Source: Blattamonas nauphoetae | Taxonomy: Eukaryota > Preaxostyla > Oxymonadida | Length of the DNA stretch: 64,000 nt | Assembly: GCA_033064195.1 (NCBI GenBank) | Contig: JARBJD010000021.1 | Span: 1-64,000 of the forward strand | Direction: 5' to 3' | Shown here: piece after piece, positions 1 through 8,564 of the stretch | How the letters are laid out: every line of letters starts with the position of its first letter | How positions within the stretch are numbered: position 1 is the first letter of the stretch | Position numbers and translations under genes: made by a program | Notes under the pieces: model-generated | Databases searched by the model: none | What the model was told of the DNA's origin: nothing | The model's input: only the letters and a program-made list of their open reading frames with translations

Positions 1-224
1 TTCGTTCTTTTCATTTATGATTTCTCTCTAATTAAAATATAGTTTTGGATTTTTTATTTTGTATGAAAACACAATGTCGAAGATACAATACATTCCCGCA
101 GAGAAGCACCAGCGAAGAAACCAAAAATGAGATATGATCAGGGGGCTTTGGATGCAATGAAAGAATCTATGCTGATGATATTCGCACCAAATTCAATTCT
201 GCACTCAGTAGTGTTCCATCAGCT

Positions 225-521
225 TTGGAATACATTGAAAGGACTGGACAAAATTGGACGGTTCAGATGGAAAAACATGGAAAAGTTCCTGATGTGATGG
301 TCTACGACAAAGACAATGGAGATCTGGTTGCAAATGGTTTCATGCTTGCATCATACAACAGTCGACCTGTCGTCGAGACATACTATTCAATGAATCCAAC
401 ACCAGATATGCGAAGACAAACTCCATACTCATCATTTCGTCAAGATCATGGAAGAAGAATCAAAGCTGCACAACAACTTCCTCAAAACTGGAACATACGA
501 TTTACCAGGAAACTATCGTGA
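225..521 (+). CDS. Virus-like element ORF, unknown
   Basis: Short open stretch near the left window edge, rich in Asn, Gln and charged residues, with no recognised domain, signal peptide or membrane segment. It lies at the head of the structural block and overlaps the next open stretch. It may belong to a larger protein of the element; the real start is not clear because the first codon is not ATG. Confidence 0.35.
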   Translation: MEYIERTGQNWTVQMEKHGKVPDVMVYDKDNGDLVANGFMLASYNSRPVVETYYSMNPTPDMRRQTPYSSFRQDHGRRIKAAQQLPQNWNIRFTRKLS

Positions 522-945
522 AGTCAACTACCAAGAAATGCAAGCACAACGATCACAACAACCTTATGCAATAATGAAGAAAGCAGTTGGTGAATTCATG
601 AATGATACTTTGAAGGTGTATCGGGCAAGTCGAGATCAACCAGCAGATCTCAGCAAAAATGTGTTGGACAATATGGTTTTCAATTCCATTCAATCCAAGA
701 TTGCATCAAAGATGTGGGATCAGTGGCTTGAAGACTATGTTGAAGGTTTCATCAGTTCAAATCCAGATCATCAGAGGACGAAAGCAAGAAAAGCGTTTAA
801 GGAACAAATTCATCCCCAGTTCCTCGAAATCATCACAAAAACAGAAGATTTGCAAACTTTCCTTGGTCGTTATTCAGCAAACATCTCAACATTTGTGAAC
901 GAACAGACAACTGCAGTACCGAACAAGAACGGGAGATATCGGTAG
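448..945 (+). CDS. Virus-like element ORF, helical protein of unknown role
   Basis: About 165 residues, mostly predicted helix, with many Lys, Gln and Asn and no membrane segment. It sits just before the capsid-type genes, so a virion or assembly role is possible by position only. The codon use resembles the other genes of the element rather than the more G/C-rich host genes further right. No family is recognised. Confidence 0.45.
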   Translation: MEEESKLHNNFLKTGTYDLPGNYREVNYQEMQAQRSQQPYAIMKKAVGEFMNDTLKVYRASRDQPADLSKNVLDNMVFNSIQSKIASKMWDQWLEDYVEGFISSNPDHQRTKARKAFKEQIHPQFLEIITKTEDLQTFLGRYSANISTFVNEQTTAVPNKNGRYR

Positions 946-1021
946 ATTCCAAACAGGACATATGTCTGAAAATGCTCGATTCACACTTGGAGAAAGATAT
1001 GAGTGATTAAAAACATAAATA

Positions 1022-1046
1022 TATATTTTTATTTTTATAGAAAGTG
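1022..1046 (+). promoter_or_regulatory. T-rich motif before the 1047 gene
   Basis: A run of the type ATTTTTATTTTTAT ends a few bases before ATG 1047. It matches the motif before the genes at 1671, 2017, 2348, 4260 and 5983. Confidence 0.5.
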
Positions 1047-1634
1047 ATGCAGCCAATTCTAAGTTGTCAATTTACGAAACACACAAGTTCTTCTTCAGTT
1101 CCAACGTCAATCACCAACAATGTGATCATCGATAATAAAGGATCAACTTCTGGAAGATCAAAACTCGAAGATCGAAATGAACAATGCGCGAATGTCGAAC
1201 TAGACAATGTTCCAGGAACGTATGATCCACCACCACTTGAGATCTACCCATCTGCACCAATCCAAAGTCGTTCAATCCCACTTCGTGAGTACACATCAAA
1301 CATTGCAGCATTCAAAGATCAATTATTGCTTGTTTACAAGAATGCATTTGCTTGTGAAAAGAAACTACTGAATAATCTCATTGAACCATCGAAGAAACTG
1401 ATCACAAACCAAAGTGATTTATGTGCACTGATTGCTACACTCACTGGAATCAATGATGTGGTGATTGAACTGGATGATTTGTCTGACAAGTGTCTATGTC
1501 TGAATAAACTACCAATCTTTCGAACAATTTTCAAGATTCTTGTTGGTGGAAAAGATATGAGCATTGCCTTCAACGAAGCATACAACACTATACTCAATTA
1601 TGGAATTTCATTGACAAAGGCAATTCCTCGTTAG
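1047..1634 (+). CDS. Virus-like element structural-block protein with PSAP motif
   Basis: About 195 residues. ATG 1047 is chosen because it directly follows the T-rich motif; the in-frame codon before it is GTG. The N-terminal part is Ser/Asn-rich and disordered. Near residue 70 a proline cluster (YDPPPLEIYPSAP) contains PSAP, a tetrapeptide known as an ESCRT-recruiting late motif in some viruses; here it may be chance. The C-terminal two thirds look helical with several hydrophobic stretches. The position between the edge genes and the small MAPG proteins suggests a minor virion protein. No family is recognised. Confidence 0.5.
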   Translation: MQPILSCQFTKHTSSSSVPTSITNNVIIDNKGSTSGRSKLEDRNEQCANVELDNVPGTYDPPPLEIYPSAPIQSRSIPLREYTSNIAAFKDQLLLVYKNAFACEKKLLNNLIEPSKKLITNQSDLCALIATLTGINDVVIELDDLSDKCLCLNKLPIFRTIFKILVGGKDMSIAFNEAYNTILNYGISLTKAIPR

Positions 1635-1650
1635 AAAAATTTATGAATTG

Positions 1651-1670
1651 TATTTTTTATTTTTACATAA
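1651..1670 (+). promoter_or_regulatory. T-run plus TAAATG start element
   Basis: TATTTTTTATTTTTACATAA abuts ATG 1671, giving a TAAATG start context with no room for a leader. Confidence 0.55.
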
Positions 1671-1982
1671 ATGGCACCAGGAAGTTTCAACAAACTCAAA
1701 AATATTGGCAAACAGTTCTTTCAATTCATCAAACCGCTTGCTCCATCACTGCTTCAGGTTGGAGGTGGCTTGCTCTCACAGACAAACAACAAGTTTGGAC
1801 AAACAGCTGGAGGAATACTCAGTGGCTTAGGCGGAATGATGGATGTGTACCAACAGAATAAAGCAATCAATCGAGCACCACAACAACAGATGATTGATTA
1901 TGAACCTCCACGAAATGCTCGGTATGTTAATGATGACATGCCCCAGTCGTCAAATTCCAAAATTCAATTCAAAGGATTATAA
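1671..1982 (+). CDS. Small MAPG protein 1, Gly-rich amphipathic
   Basis: 103 residues starting MAPGSFNKL. An amphipathic basic helix (about residues 4-20) is followed by a Gly/Leu-rich stretch (about 30-60) and a polar Gln/Asn tail. Together with the next gene it forms a pair sharing the MAPG start, the promoter type and a helix-then-glycine layout. Adenovirus and adintovirus cores carry small basic or membrane-active proteins of this general kind (pVI, pX); assignment here is by look and position, not by homology. Confidence 0.55.
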   Translation: MAPGSFNKLKNIGKQFFQFIKPLAPSLLQVGGGLLSQTNNKFGQTAGGILSGLGGMMDVYQQNKAINRAPQQQMIDYEPPRNARYVNDDMPQSSNSKIQFKGL

Positions 1983-1997
1983 GTTGTTTATGTTCTA

Positions 1998-2016
1998 GTT
2001 TTTTATTTTTACATAA
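1998..2016 (+). promoter_or_regulatory. T-run plus TAAATG start element
   Basis: TTTTTTATTTTTACATAA runs into ATG 2017, almost identical to the element before 1671. Confidence 0.55.
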
Positions 2017-2319
2017 ATGGCACCAGGTTGGTTATCAAAATTAGCAGCTGTCGGAAAAAACATACTCAGAGTTGGAGCTCCATTTCTGAATCTCATTCCC
2101 TTCGTTGGATCACTGATTTCGAAGGTTGCACAGACAGGTGTTGAGATGATTCCAGATGTGAAGTCGGATCAGCAAATCCATGCAGAAAAGATGGCACAAT
2201 ATGAGCAAGCAATCAATGAAGGAAACACAGCAGTTGCGAACAAGCTCAGAGGAGAAATACTGAAGCTAGAAGAAAAGCTGAAGCCGAAAGCGAAGAAGAA
2301 GAAACTGAAAAAGAAATAA
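2017..2319 (+). CDS. Small MAPG protein 2, amphipathic with Lys-rich tail
   Basis: 100 residues starting MAPGWLSKL. Residues about 5-35 form an amphipathic/hydrophobic segment (VGAPFLNLIPFVGSLI), the middle is an acidic-basic helix, and the last 20 residues are almost all Lys with some Leu, so the protein could bind membrane at one end and DNA at the other. It lies 34 bases after MAPG protein 1. A virion core or lytic-factor role is inferred; no family was recognised. Confidence 0.55.
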   Translation: MAPGWLSKLAAVGKNILRVGAPFLNLIPFVGSLISKVAQTGVEMIPDVKSDQQIHAEKMAQYEQAINEGNTAVANKLRGEILKLEEKLKPKAKKKKLKKK

Positions 2320-2327
2320 GCATTATT

Positions 2328-2347
2328 GTTTTTTTATTTTTGATAAA
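2328..2347 (+). promoter_or_regulatory. T-run start element of first capsid-like gene
   Basis: TTTTTTTATTTTTGATAAA abuts ATG 2348; the start context is TAAAATG. Confidence 0.55.
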
Positions 2348-4207
2348 ATGAACTCACATATAACACATCTGACAAACAAAAGAACTGGAGCATCATCATT
2401 GACTGGAAATACAACTGGATCAGTCAAGTACACAAGAGATGACATTGGTCAAATACAACAACAACTCATGTCTGAGCATCACATAAATTATCTTCTGAAT
2501 GATGGAGCACACAGTACTTCCATTCAGGAATTAAAACCATCCGAGAATTCACGATTCTACAAAGGACAGGAAATAATCATTCCGTTGACTGGTAATCAAG
2601 ACATTTGTCAAATCGATGATTCCTTCATTACGTTCACAATGACAGCAAGGCTTAAAGTGAACAATTGGAAGACAAATTCCAGTAAAAATGGATCGTACAT
2701 GAATGAGAGGATATTCATATTCGTTGGACTCAAACATTCGGCATCAATCTTTCGTGACCTTACTGTTCTTCACAACAATCAGAGAATCATCAGCACAACA
2801 AACAATGATGTATCCATGGAATCACACATCTACAATATGATCAAGCCAAAGAGTCAATTGGAGAATCGTAAACATTGTCACACACCTTGGCAGAATGCAT
2901 GGAATCATGACGAATCTGTTGCTGGTGTTTATATTCCACTTTCTGATTTCACAACAACTTCTGGAACTGGAGTATTCAAAGACAGTATTGATGTACCTAT
3001 TCGTGTGTCAATCAATCTTGAAGATCTTCTCATCTTCTCTGGAATGACTGACTATCCTGCGTGTCTCTTTGGAGATTTGAAACTGAGCGTTCACATCAAT
3101 GAAGATGCATTTGTGTGTTGTCCAGTTAATCCTGAACTCACTCTGAAGAACACACTTTCATTAATCGTTACTGGGACTGCTGCAGCGCCTAAGATAAAAG
3201 CATCAATTGCCGATTGTATTCAGCATCGTCCCTATTTCTTAAACAATCTCGTAACCTCATGCACAAAGAACTTCGTTCAAATTGGTCAATCATTTCTGCA
3301 ACCATCAGTTGCGAAAGACATTGTGTATTCATCAGCTGGTACAGTTACGACAGAACCAGAATATGTGGATCAGTACATCTCACTAAACATCACCGAGTAT
3401 CAAATTGATGATGTGTATTGCATGAGCTCTGGAAACAATATGAAAGAAATTGCGAAAGAGAATCTCAAGAAAATGTATCAGGATCGTCCAGGAACTTTTC
3501 CAGCAGAAAAGATATCGTTCTATCCATTTCAGAAGACACCAACTGAAACAGGTATTAATTGCACTCAACAAATGGTGGTTGTGAATGCCAAGGACATCAT
3601 GCTTCTCTTCCGTCACTACGACAATGAAGTCACTTGTTTCCACAATCCAATGCAAAAGGATATCCAAGTGAATCTACTCGACAAATACTATCCAGGTCAA
3701 CCGACAACAACAATTGGAGCTCGCTTCTATCAATTTGCATTATCGACTCTTAATCTCGATTCCTATCTAGCTGTTCCTGACGACTTGGAGCGATCACTGA
3801 CAGATTCTCTCGTTGAAGAGAAACTCACAGGTGATCAGAATTATCCCAATGAGACAATGACAAGAGTTCGACCGATTCATGACAACACTGACTTCCTTAT
3901 GTGCTTTTCAACACAGAGAAGTGGGTGTCCAACGAACTGTAATGATTCCATCAGTTCCAAAGGAAACGTTCCTGTCACTTTAAGATCATATCCCATTTAT
4001 CAAGGTAAGCTGGACACATACTACAATGTCTACAATCCAAGTCAAAGTGGTGGAAACATGACAACATTCACTCATCCTCCAGCACCTATTTTAGCAACAA
4101 CAGCAACCACATGGTGGGTATTACGATACAGTAATGGCAAACCGAAAGTGGAGTACTATCCAAATCACACATTGAAAGCGTTGCACAAAGATTTAGGAAT
4201 CTTGTAG
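2348..4207 (+). CDS. Capsid-like protein 1 (putative major capsid protein)
   Basis: 619 residues, beta-rich, no membrane segment. It shares a set of landmarks with the next gene: an early basic-hydrophobic strand region, a central YPACLFGDLKLS (about residue 235; YPNSIFGNLRLR in the neighbour) followed by a CCPV/YCPI strand, and a C-terminal PPAPILATTATTWWVL (about 577; PPPPILALHQASYWLFW in the neighbour). Two such halves and a length near 600 fit a double-jelly-roll capsid protein of Polinton/virophage-type viruses. This is inference from length, strand pattern, gene order and duplication; a fold prediction is needed for proof. It could instead be a penton- or spike-type protein. Confidence 0.6.
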   Translation: MNSHITHLTNKRTGASSLTGNTTGSVKYTRDDIGQIQQQLMSEHHINYLLNDGAHSTSIQELKPSENSRFYKGQEIIIPLTGNQDICQIDDSFITFTMTARLKVNNWKTNSSKNGSYMNERIFIFVGLKHSASIFRDLTVLHNNQRIISTTNNDVSMESHIYNMIKPKSQLENRKHCHTPWQNAWNHDESVAGVYIPLSDFTTTSGTGVFKDSIDVPIRVSINLEDLLIFSGMTDYPACLFGDLKLSVHINEDAFVCCPVNPELTLKNTLSLIVTGTAAAPKIKASIADCIQHRPYFLNNLVTSCTKNFVQIGQSFLQPSVAKDIVYSSAGTVTTEPEYVDQYISLNITEYQIDDVYCMSSGNNMKEIAKENLKKMYQDRPGTFPAEKISFYPFQKTPTETGINCTQQMVVVNAKDIMLLFRHYDNEVTCFHNPMQKDIQVNLLDKYYPGQPTTTIGARFYQFALSTLNLDSYLAVPDDLERSLTDSLVEEKLTGDQNYPNETMTRVRPIHDNTDFLMCFSTQRSGCPTNCNDSISSKGNVPVTLRSYPIYQGKLDTYYNVYNPSQSGGNMTTFTHPPAPILATTATTWWVLRYSNGKPKVEYYPNHTLKALHKDLGIL

Positions 4208-4239
4208 AGACAAAACAGGAAAAGAAATTATTGATATTG

Positions 4240-4259
4240 TATTTTTTATTTTTCAATAA
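4240..4259 (+). promoter_or_regulatory. T-run plus TAAATG start element
   Basis: TATTTTTTATTTTTCAATAA abuts ATG 4260. Confidence 0.55.
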
Positions 4260-5942
4260 ATGAGAAGTATCAGATCAAATCAATCCAAACCAACATCGAC
4301 ATTAATTGAGCAAATCGAAGTCCAATCATACTTGCCAAAACAATGGGATTCAGAGCCACACATTTATTCCATCCAAGAAGTGCATCCAACGAATCCACCT
4401 ATGCCTTGCAGAATTGGAGACGAGATTGAAGTTCCACTGTGCTATGATGGTCATGATGTGACGGAGTTTGCGAAGAGTCATCTGCGTATCGATCTCACGA
4501 TTACTGTTCCATATACATATCCATCAGATGCAGATGCTTCAGAGTCAGCTGGATTGTACGGAATGTTCTACGGATATAAGTCATCATCAGATGCAATTCG
4601 AGATATGAGACTCGTCGACAGTAAAGGAAACATCATTGACAATACACTCCAGAATAATCATGTTCACGAATCATTTCTGTATCATACATTCAAGTCATTT
4701 GAAGAGAAAAACAACATGAAGCATTGCTACAGTCTTTTTGAAAATGTTCAGAGAATGGATCCAAGTGTTTGTGGATGCTACTTTTCTCCAACTCCAAATA
4801 CTGAAACAGTGTTCCCAATTACAATTCCTCTGGTCATTCCGTTTGTGAATTTACTTCCACTGAGTACTTTTGATCAGTATCCAAATTCCATCTTTGGCAA
4901 TTTACGTTTGAGATTTCATTTAACAACTGATTCACTTGTGTACTGTCCGATTCGAGTACCCACAGTCATTCGAAAAGGACTTGAACGATACGTGGAGAAA
5001 GATCCAACTGGAAAATATACTACACACAAATCTCATCACGCACTATTACAAGATGGAGAATTCACAAATGTGACTCAAGAATTCACACAAATCGGAAATC
5101 CAGTTTATCAATATTATACATATTCAGATCCAGATCCAAGTACTGGAATTGTGCATACTACAGTTAAATCAACCACTTCCACGGTTCTGAGTTCATCGGT
5201 GGACAAAGTCACTTCTATTTGCTACGGATATCAAATCACTGATGCAACGAAGCAATCCCTCTTCAACACATATTCAAAGACATTATACATCTTGAAAGCA
5301 GAAAGAATTGACACACAATCATTTCAATCATCTGCAAATGCAATGGGAGTGAGATCAAACATTAGTATCAAACTCAACAATCTCATGAATCTTATGTGCT
5401 TATTCCCTGATAGACCAAATGAATGTACAGTCTTCAGAAATCCTCAATATGTTGGTCACTTCGAAATGCTAGGGAATAATTATCCCAATTTCCCAATGTC
5501 AACAAACTCACCAGAGTTCTATCAAATGATGATGGTGAACGGTGATTTCATTGGCTGTTCTGCAACACAAGAGTTTGAGAATTCCATCTGTGAACCTCGC
5601 AATTACGTCTATGGTGGAAAGGAGAGTAGGAAACTGAGACCATCAACGGATGCAACTTCATTCACATTTATGGTTCCAATAGATCGAAGTGAAATTGCTG
5701 GTGGAGAAGAAGGTATTTCGACAGCAGAATCAGTGAACATTGTCTTCAGAGGAACCCCAATCAAACAAGGCGAACCTGATCCATATTTCACATCAACTCC
5801 AGAAGGTCCTCCTCCGCCGATTCTAGCCTTACATCAAGCATCATATTGGCTGTTCTGGATTGAGAATGGACAACCACGAGTGCGATATGTCATTGATCGC
5901 CGACTCCAAGAAGCATATGAAGAAGTGAAGAGAGGATACTAA
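4260..5942 (+). CDS. Capsid-like protein 2, paralogue of capsid-like protein 1
   Basis: 560 residues. Collinear with the 619-residue neighbour through the central YP-x4-FG-x-L-x-L motif and the C-terminal proline-plus-aromatic motif, but otherwise strongly diverged, so the duplication is old. An insertion-rich middle (about residues 240-330) with many Ser/Thr replaces the equivalent part of protein 1. Adjacent placement with separate promoter motifs suggests both are made at once, perhaps as two capsomer types. No signal peptide or membrane segment. Viral identity is inferred. Confidence 0.6.
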   Translation: MRSIRSNQSKPTSTLIEQIEVQSYLPKQWDSEPHIYSIQEVHPTNPPMPCRIGDEIEVPLCYDGHDVTEFAKSHLRIDLTITVPYTYPSDADASESAGLYGMFYGYKSSSDAIRDMRLVDSKGNIIDNTLQNNHVHESFLYHTFKSFEEKNNMKHCYSLFENVQRMDPSVCGCYFSPTPNTETVFPITIPLVIPFVNLLPLSTFDQYPNSIFGNLRLRFHLTTDSLVYCPIRVPTVIRKGLERYVEKDPTGKYTTHKSHHALLQDGEFTNVTQEFTQIGNPVYQYYTYSDPDPSTGIVHTTVKSTTSTVLSSSVDKVTSICYGYQITDATKQSLFNTYSKTLYILKAERIDTQSFQSSANAMGVRSNISIKLNNLMNLMCLFPDRPNECTVFRNPQYVGHFEMLGNNYPNFPMSTNSPEFYQMMMVNGDFIGCSATQEFENSICEPRNYVYGGKESRKLRPSTDATSFTFMVPIDRSEIAGGEEGISTAESVNIVFRGTPIKQGEPDPYFTSTPEGPPPPILALHQASYWLFWIENGQPRVRYVIDRRLQEAYEEVKRGY

Positions 5943-5956
5943 ATTGAATAAATATG

Positions 5957-5982
5957 ATATTTTATTTTTGTAGAAATCACAA
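5957..5982 (+). promoter_or_regulatory. T-rich motif before the 5983 gene
   Basis: ATATTTTATTTTTGTAG lies 10-12 bases before ATG 5983; the TAAATG part is missing here. Confidence 0.45.
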
Positions 5983-6393
5983 ATGGTCAAACGTTACTTC
6001 TCAATTCAGAATTCTCACACTGCTCAACTCCCTCCTGATTTTACCAATTCTAGAAAACAAAAATACATCTACTTTCTTGACTGCAAACTCATCCATGTAA
6101 AAGAAGAGATTAGTGCTGCATCGACAGTCATTTCAAAAGATGTACCGCAGCACATAACAATCCATGGTGATTGGATCCAGACTGATGCATTCAATGATTC
6201 ATATGTTGCTTTCTGCAATGAACAGATTGCGAAGCGAAAGAAGTGGGAATTAACTACTCGACAATCTATTGTGAAGATCTGGTTCAAAGACAGTTCTGGT
6301 GAGTCAATCGAGATGGAAACATCAGAGACAATCAATGGAAAAATAATAAAAGAGTATTTTGAATTTCTGGTTGATCTCATGTTGGAATACTAA
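5983..6393 (+). CDS. Virus-like element small beta-rich protein, unknown
   Basis: 136 residues, alternating hydrophobic strands and charged turns, without membrane segment or Cys pattern. It ends 17 bases inside the convergent fibre-like gene on the other strand, showing how tightly the element is packed. Its place after the capsid-like pair suggests a minor virion protein (for example a single jelly roll), but nothing in the sequence proves it. Confidence 0.5.
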   Translation: MVKRYFSIQNSHTAQLPPDFTNSRKQKYIYFLDCKLIHVKEEISAASTVISKDVPQHITIHGDWIQTDAFNDSYVAFCNEQIAKRKKWELTTRQSIVKIWFKDSSGESIEMETSETINGKIIKEYFEFLVDLMLEY

Positions 6394-7297
6394 TCAGTGT
6401 ATTATATTTTTGGATCAGTTCATTGATGAGTGTCTGTTGTTGTCCGACGATAGAGGATAATTCCTGAATGGCTTTCACACAGAAGCAAGAGAGTTCTGCA
6501 TAGTCAACTTGAAGACAATCTGGATTGGAATCATTCACAACTTCAGGGAATATCTCTTGGATCTGTTGTGCAATCACACCAATGTGTTTCTTCTCACTTT
6601 CCTTCTTCAAGCATTCACATTTCTCTTTGCAATTCTTCAAGTGTTCTTCATCTGTCTCATTCTCTATTTGCTTTGTGACTTTGCTGATCTTCGAGTCGAA
6701 TGTGTTGAACTGATACTGCACAATTTCGACTTTATTCAATTGTTCAAGAACATTAGGGTATGGAACAATATTCCTTTTGACTCTTCTGTCTGAAAGCTGA
6801 GAAAAACTTCCAGTTGATGATATTGAAAACACTCCTGAACCAGTATCCTCATCGTAGTAATACAATGCTGGTGTGTCACAGGGAGACCACATAATAATGC
6901 CATCACCATTGAACTGAATTCCAGATGTTTCTGCAATCGATTGCGAAATTGAAATACCAGACTTAAATGTTGAAGCCGGATATGTTCCAGGATACTTCGG
7001 AAGTGATCCTTCTGATATATTCCACTTCGCTCCATTCACATTGATCAATCCTCCAATTTCTGGTGTTGCAATACCAGCTGAACAAGTGATTGATCCATTT
7101 GTTGAAACGACGTTTTGGATTGATGATATTGCTGTCTTGTGTGCTTCAGTTGTCTTCTTTAGTGTGTCGACTTCTTCCTGATTCGTTTCTAATTCCGTCT
7201 GTAGTGAGTGAATGACTGCTGCATTCTCAGTGATCGTCGAAAGATTATGATCAATCATTTTCTCAATCATTTGTGAATTGTATTTTTGTCGATTCAT
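6377..7297 (-). CDS. Fibre-like protein with C-terminal S74 endosialidase-type chaperone
   Basis: About 306 residues from ATG 7297, preferred over an upstream TTG. Residues about 20-70 form a coiled coil, 70-165 a Gly/Ser-rich beta region like a fibre shaft, and from about 169 the motif SDRRVKRNI opens an S74 intramolecular chaperone domain, continuing with HIGVIAQQIQEIFPEVV and a VDYAELSCFCVKAIQEL helix. In phage tail spikes and some eukaryotic virus fibres this domain trimerises the fibre and then cuts itself off before the Ser of the SD-R-K motif. Here the Ser-Asp pair is kept. The gene points against the capsid genes. Likely a host-attachment fibre; no enzyme domain is visible. Confidence 0.75.
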   Translation of the reverse strand: MNRQKYNSQMIEKMIDHNLSTITENAAVIHSLQTELETNQEEVDTLKKTTEAHKTAISSIQNVVSTNGSITCSAGIATPEIGGLINVNGAKWNISEGSLPKYPGTYPASTFKSGISISQSIAETSGIQFNGDGIIMWSPCDTPALYYYDEDTGSGVFSISSTGSFSQLSDRRVKRNIVPYPNVLEQLNKVEIVQYQFNTFDSKISKVTKQIENETDEEHLKNCKEKCECLKKESEKKHIGVIAQQIQEIFPEVVNDSNPDCLQVDYAELSCFCVKAIQELSSIVGQQQTLINELIQKYNTLISIPT

Positions 7298-7378
7298 TTT
7301 TGTTTGCTCTTTAATTGAAATTAAAAAAGACAAAAATAGCCGTTGAGTAGTTCCTGTTCATGTTCGTGTGAGTTTCCT

Positions 7379-7650
7379 ATGGACACCCCGATACCCCTTT
7401 GGGGACGATCTATCTCAATCCTTCTCAATGACTGCTACGCTCTCACAGAGAATAGCGAATTCCTTGAAGGGATAAGTCTTGGGTGGGCATGATTTACGGA
7501 CAAATTCTTGGTAAAGAATCTGAAGCCAACATGAACCCCGGGGACAATCTTTCGATCATCCGTCTCCAATCCAACCTTCAATTCGTTCTACGCATCAGTC
7601 ACGAGGGCACCATTTTGCCTGAGTATCTTGGAACGTTACGTCGAGATCTC
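7379..7650 (+). repeat. Direct repeat copy A, about 265 bases
   Basis: Shares long matching stretches with 8307-8562 in the same orientation, for example GAATTCCTTGAAGGG, AAGTCTTGGGTGGGCATGAT, CAACATGAACCCCGGGG and CACGAGGGCACCATTTTGCC. It encodes no convincing protein. The two copies flank the small gene at 7738-8085. Confidence 0.7.
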
Positions 7651-7737
7651 GCACTTGCACGAACTGGACCTACTCTTCAAATGCAAAATACAAAATTCAA
7701 ATAAAAAAAATCAGCGTTGGTTGTGTGAACACCCAAA

Positions 7738-8085
7738 TCATCCCAAATTCTTCTCTGAAAGAAAAGGAACCTGCTTGTACTCACCAACGAGCTCACAGTT
7801 GTACTTCCTCAGTTCATTCTCAACAAAGGATTGAGTGTAGTGTCGACGTTGTGACATGTGTGGTCTGTTTCCTTGATTCCACAACTTTGGTTTTATCCTC
7901 CATTCAACACCTTCATGAACATAGATGACTGGGATATTATGTCTGACATACTCAGAGACAAGTTCACAGTTCTCTTCTTTCATTGACTGAATCAAAGCTT
8001 GCTTGGCATCTGTTCGACGTTTTTCGCTCCCCTTTGGAGGGTTCGAAGTCTTTAGCGAGACATATGTAGTATTCACTGTTGTCAT
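7738..8085 (-). CDS. Small protein with two NCELV-type motifs, possible zinc-less treble-clef DNA-binding protein
   Basis: 115 residues from a clear ATG. The motif NCELVSEY (about residue 54) recurs as NCELVGEY near the C terminus. After the first copy, VIYVHEGVEWRIKPKLWNQG resembles the repeat found beside homing endonucleases (EL-x-EY ... GHEW ... G) but lacks the usual Cys pairs. A T-rich stretch precedes the start on the minus strand, so it uses the promoter type of the virus-like element. The two long direct repeats flank it, as if the gene were a cassette. Function unknown. Confidence 0.5.
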   Translation of the reverse strand: MTTVNTTYVSLKTSNPPKGSEKRRTDAKQALIQSMKEENCELVSEYVRHNIPVIYVHEGVEWRIKPKLWNQGNRPHMSQRRHYTQSFVENELRKYNCELVGEYKQVPFLSEKNLG

Positions 8086-8118
8086 TTAATACAAATTAAA
8101 AAATCAAAAAAATAAAAA
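8086..8118 (-). promoter_or_regulatory. T-rich motif before the 8085 gene
   Basis: On the minus strand ATTTTTATTTTTTTGATTTT is followed by a start context TATTAAATG; same style as the plus-strand elements. Confidence 0.45.
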
Positions 8119-8119
8119 T

Positions 8120-8300
8120 GAAATGTGAAGTGAGGTGTTGGAACTTTGTATTTCTTGTTCCTTGTTGTGCCAGCTTTCATCTTGCTTCTTTCTTTTTTGT
8201 TTCTTCCTTCCAAGTTTCATTTTTTCATTCATTCAATTTTTCAATCATTCATTTTTCAATCTTTCAATCATTCATCATTCAATTTTTCAAGTTTGTATGA
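8120..8300. repeat. Low-complexity TTCAATCATT-type stretch
   Basis: Pyrimidine-rich sequence made of short units such as TTCATT, TTCAATC and TTTTTCAA. No coding potential is credible. Confidence 0.6.
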
Positions 8301-8306
8301 TTGTAC

Positions 8307-8562
8307 CATGAGACAACCCGATACTCCTTTGGGGATCACTCTATCATGATCCTACTCAATGACTACTGCTGGCGAATTCCTTGAAGGGTTAAGTCTTGGG
8401 TGGGCATGATTTACGGGCACATCTAAGTGCGGCCAACATGAACCCCGGGGCGGATTCCTAGAAATCCACCGTCTCCAATTCAACCTTCAATTCGTTCTAC
8501 GCATTAGTCACGAGGGCACCATTTTGCCTGAGTGTCAAGGGAAATTACGTCGAGGTATCATA
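8307..8562 (+). repeat. Direct repeat copy B
   Basis: Second copy of the 7379-7650 repeat, shorter by one internal segment and with scattered base changes. It ends where a GAATTTTT low-complexity run begins, which I take as a possible right border of the element. Confidence 0.7.
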
Positions 8563-8564
8563 CT

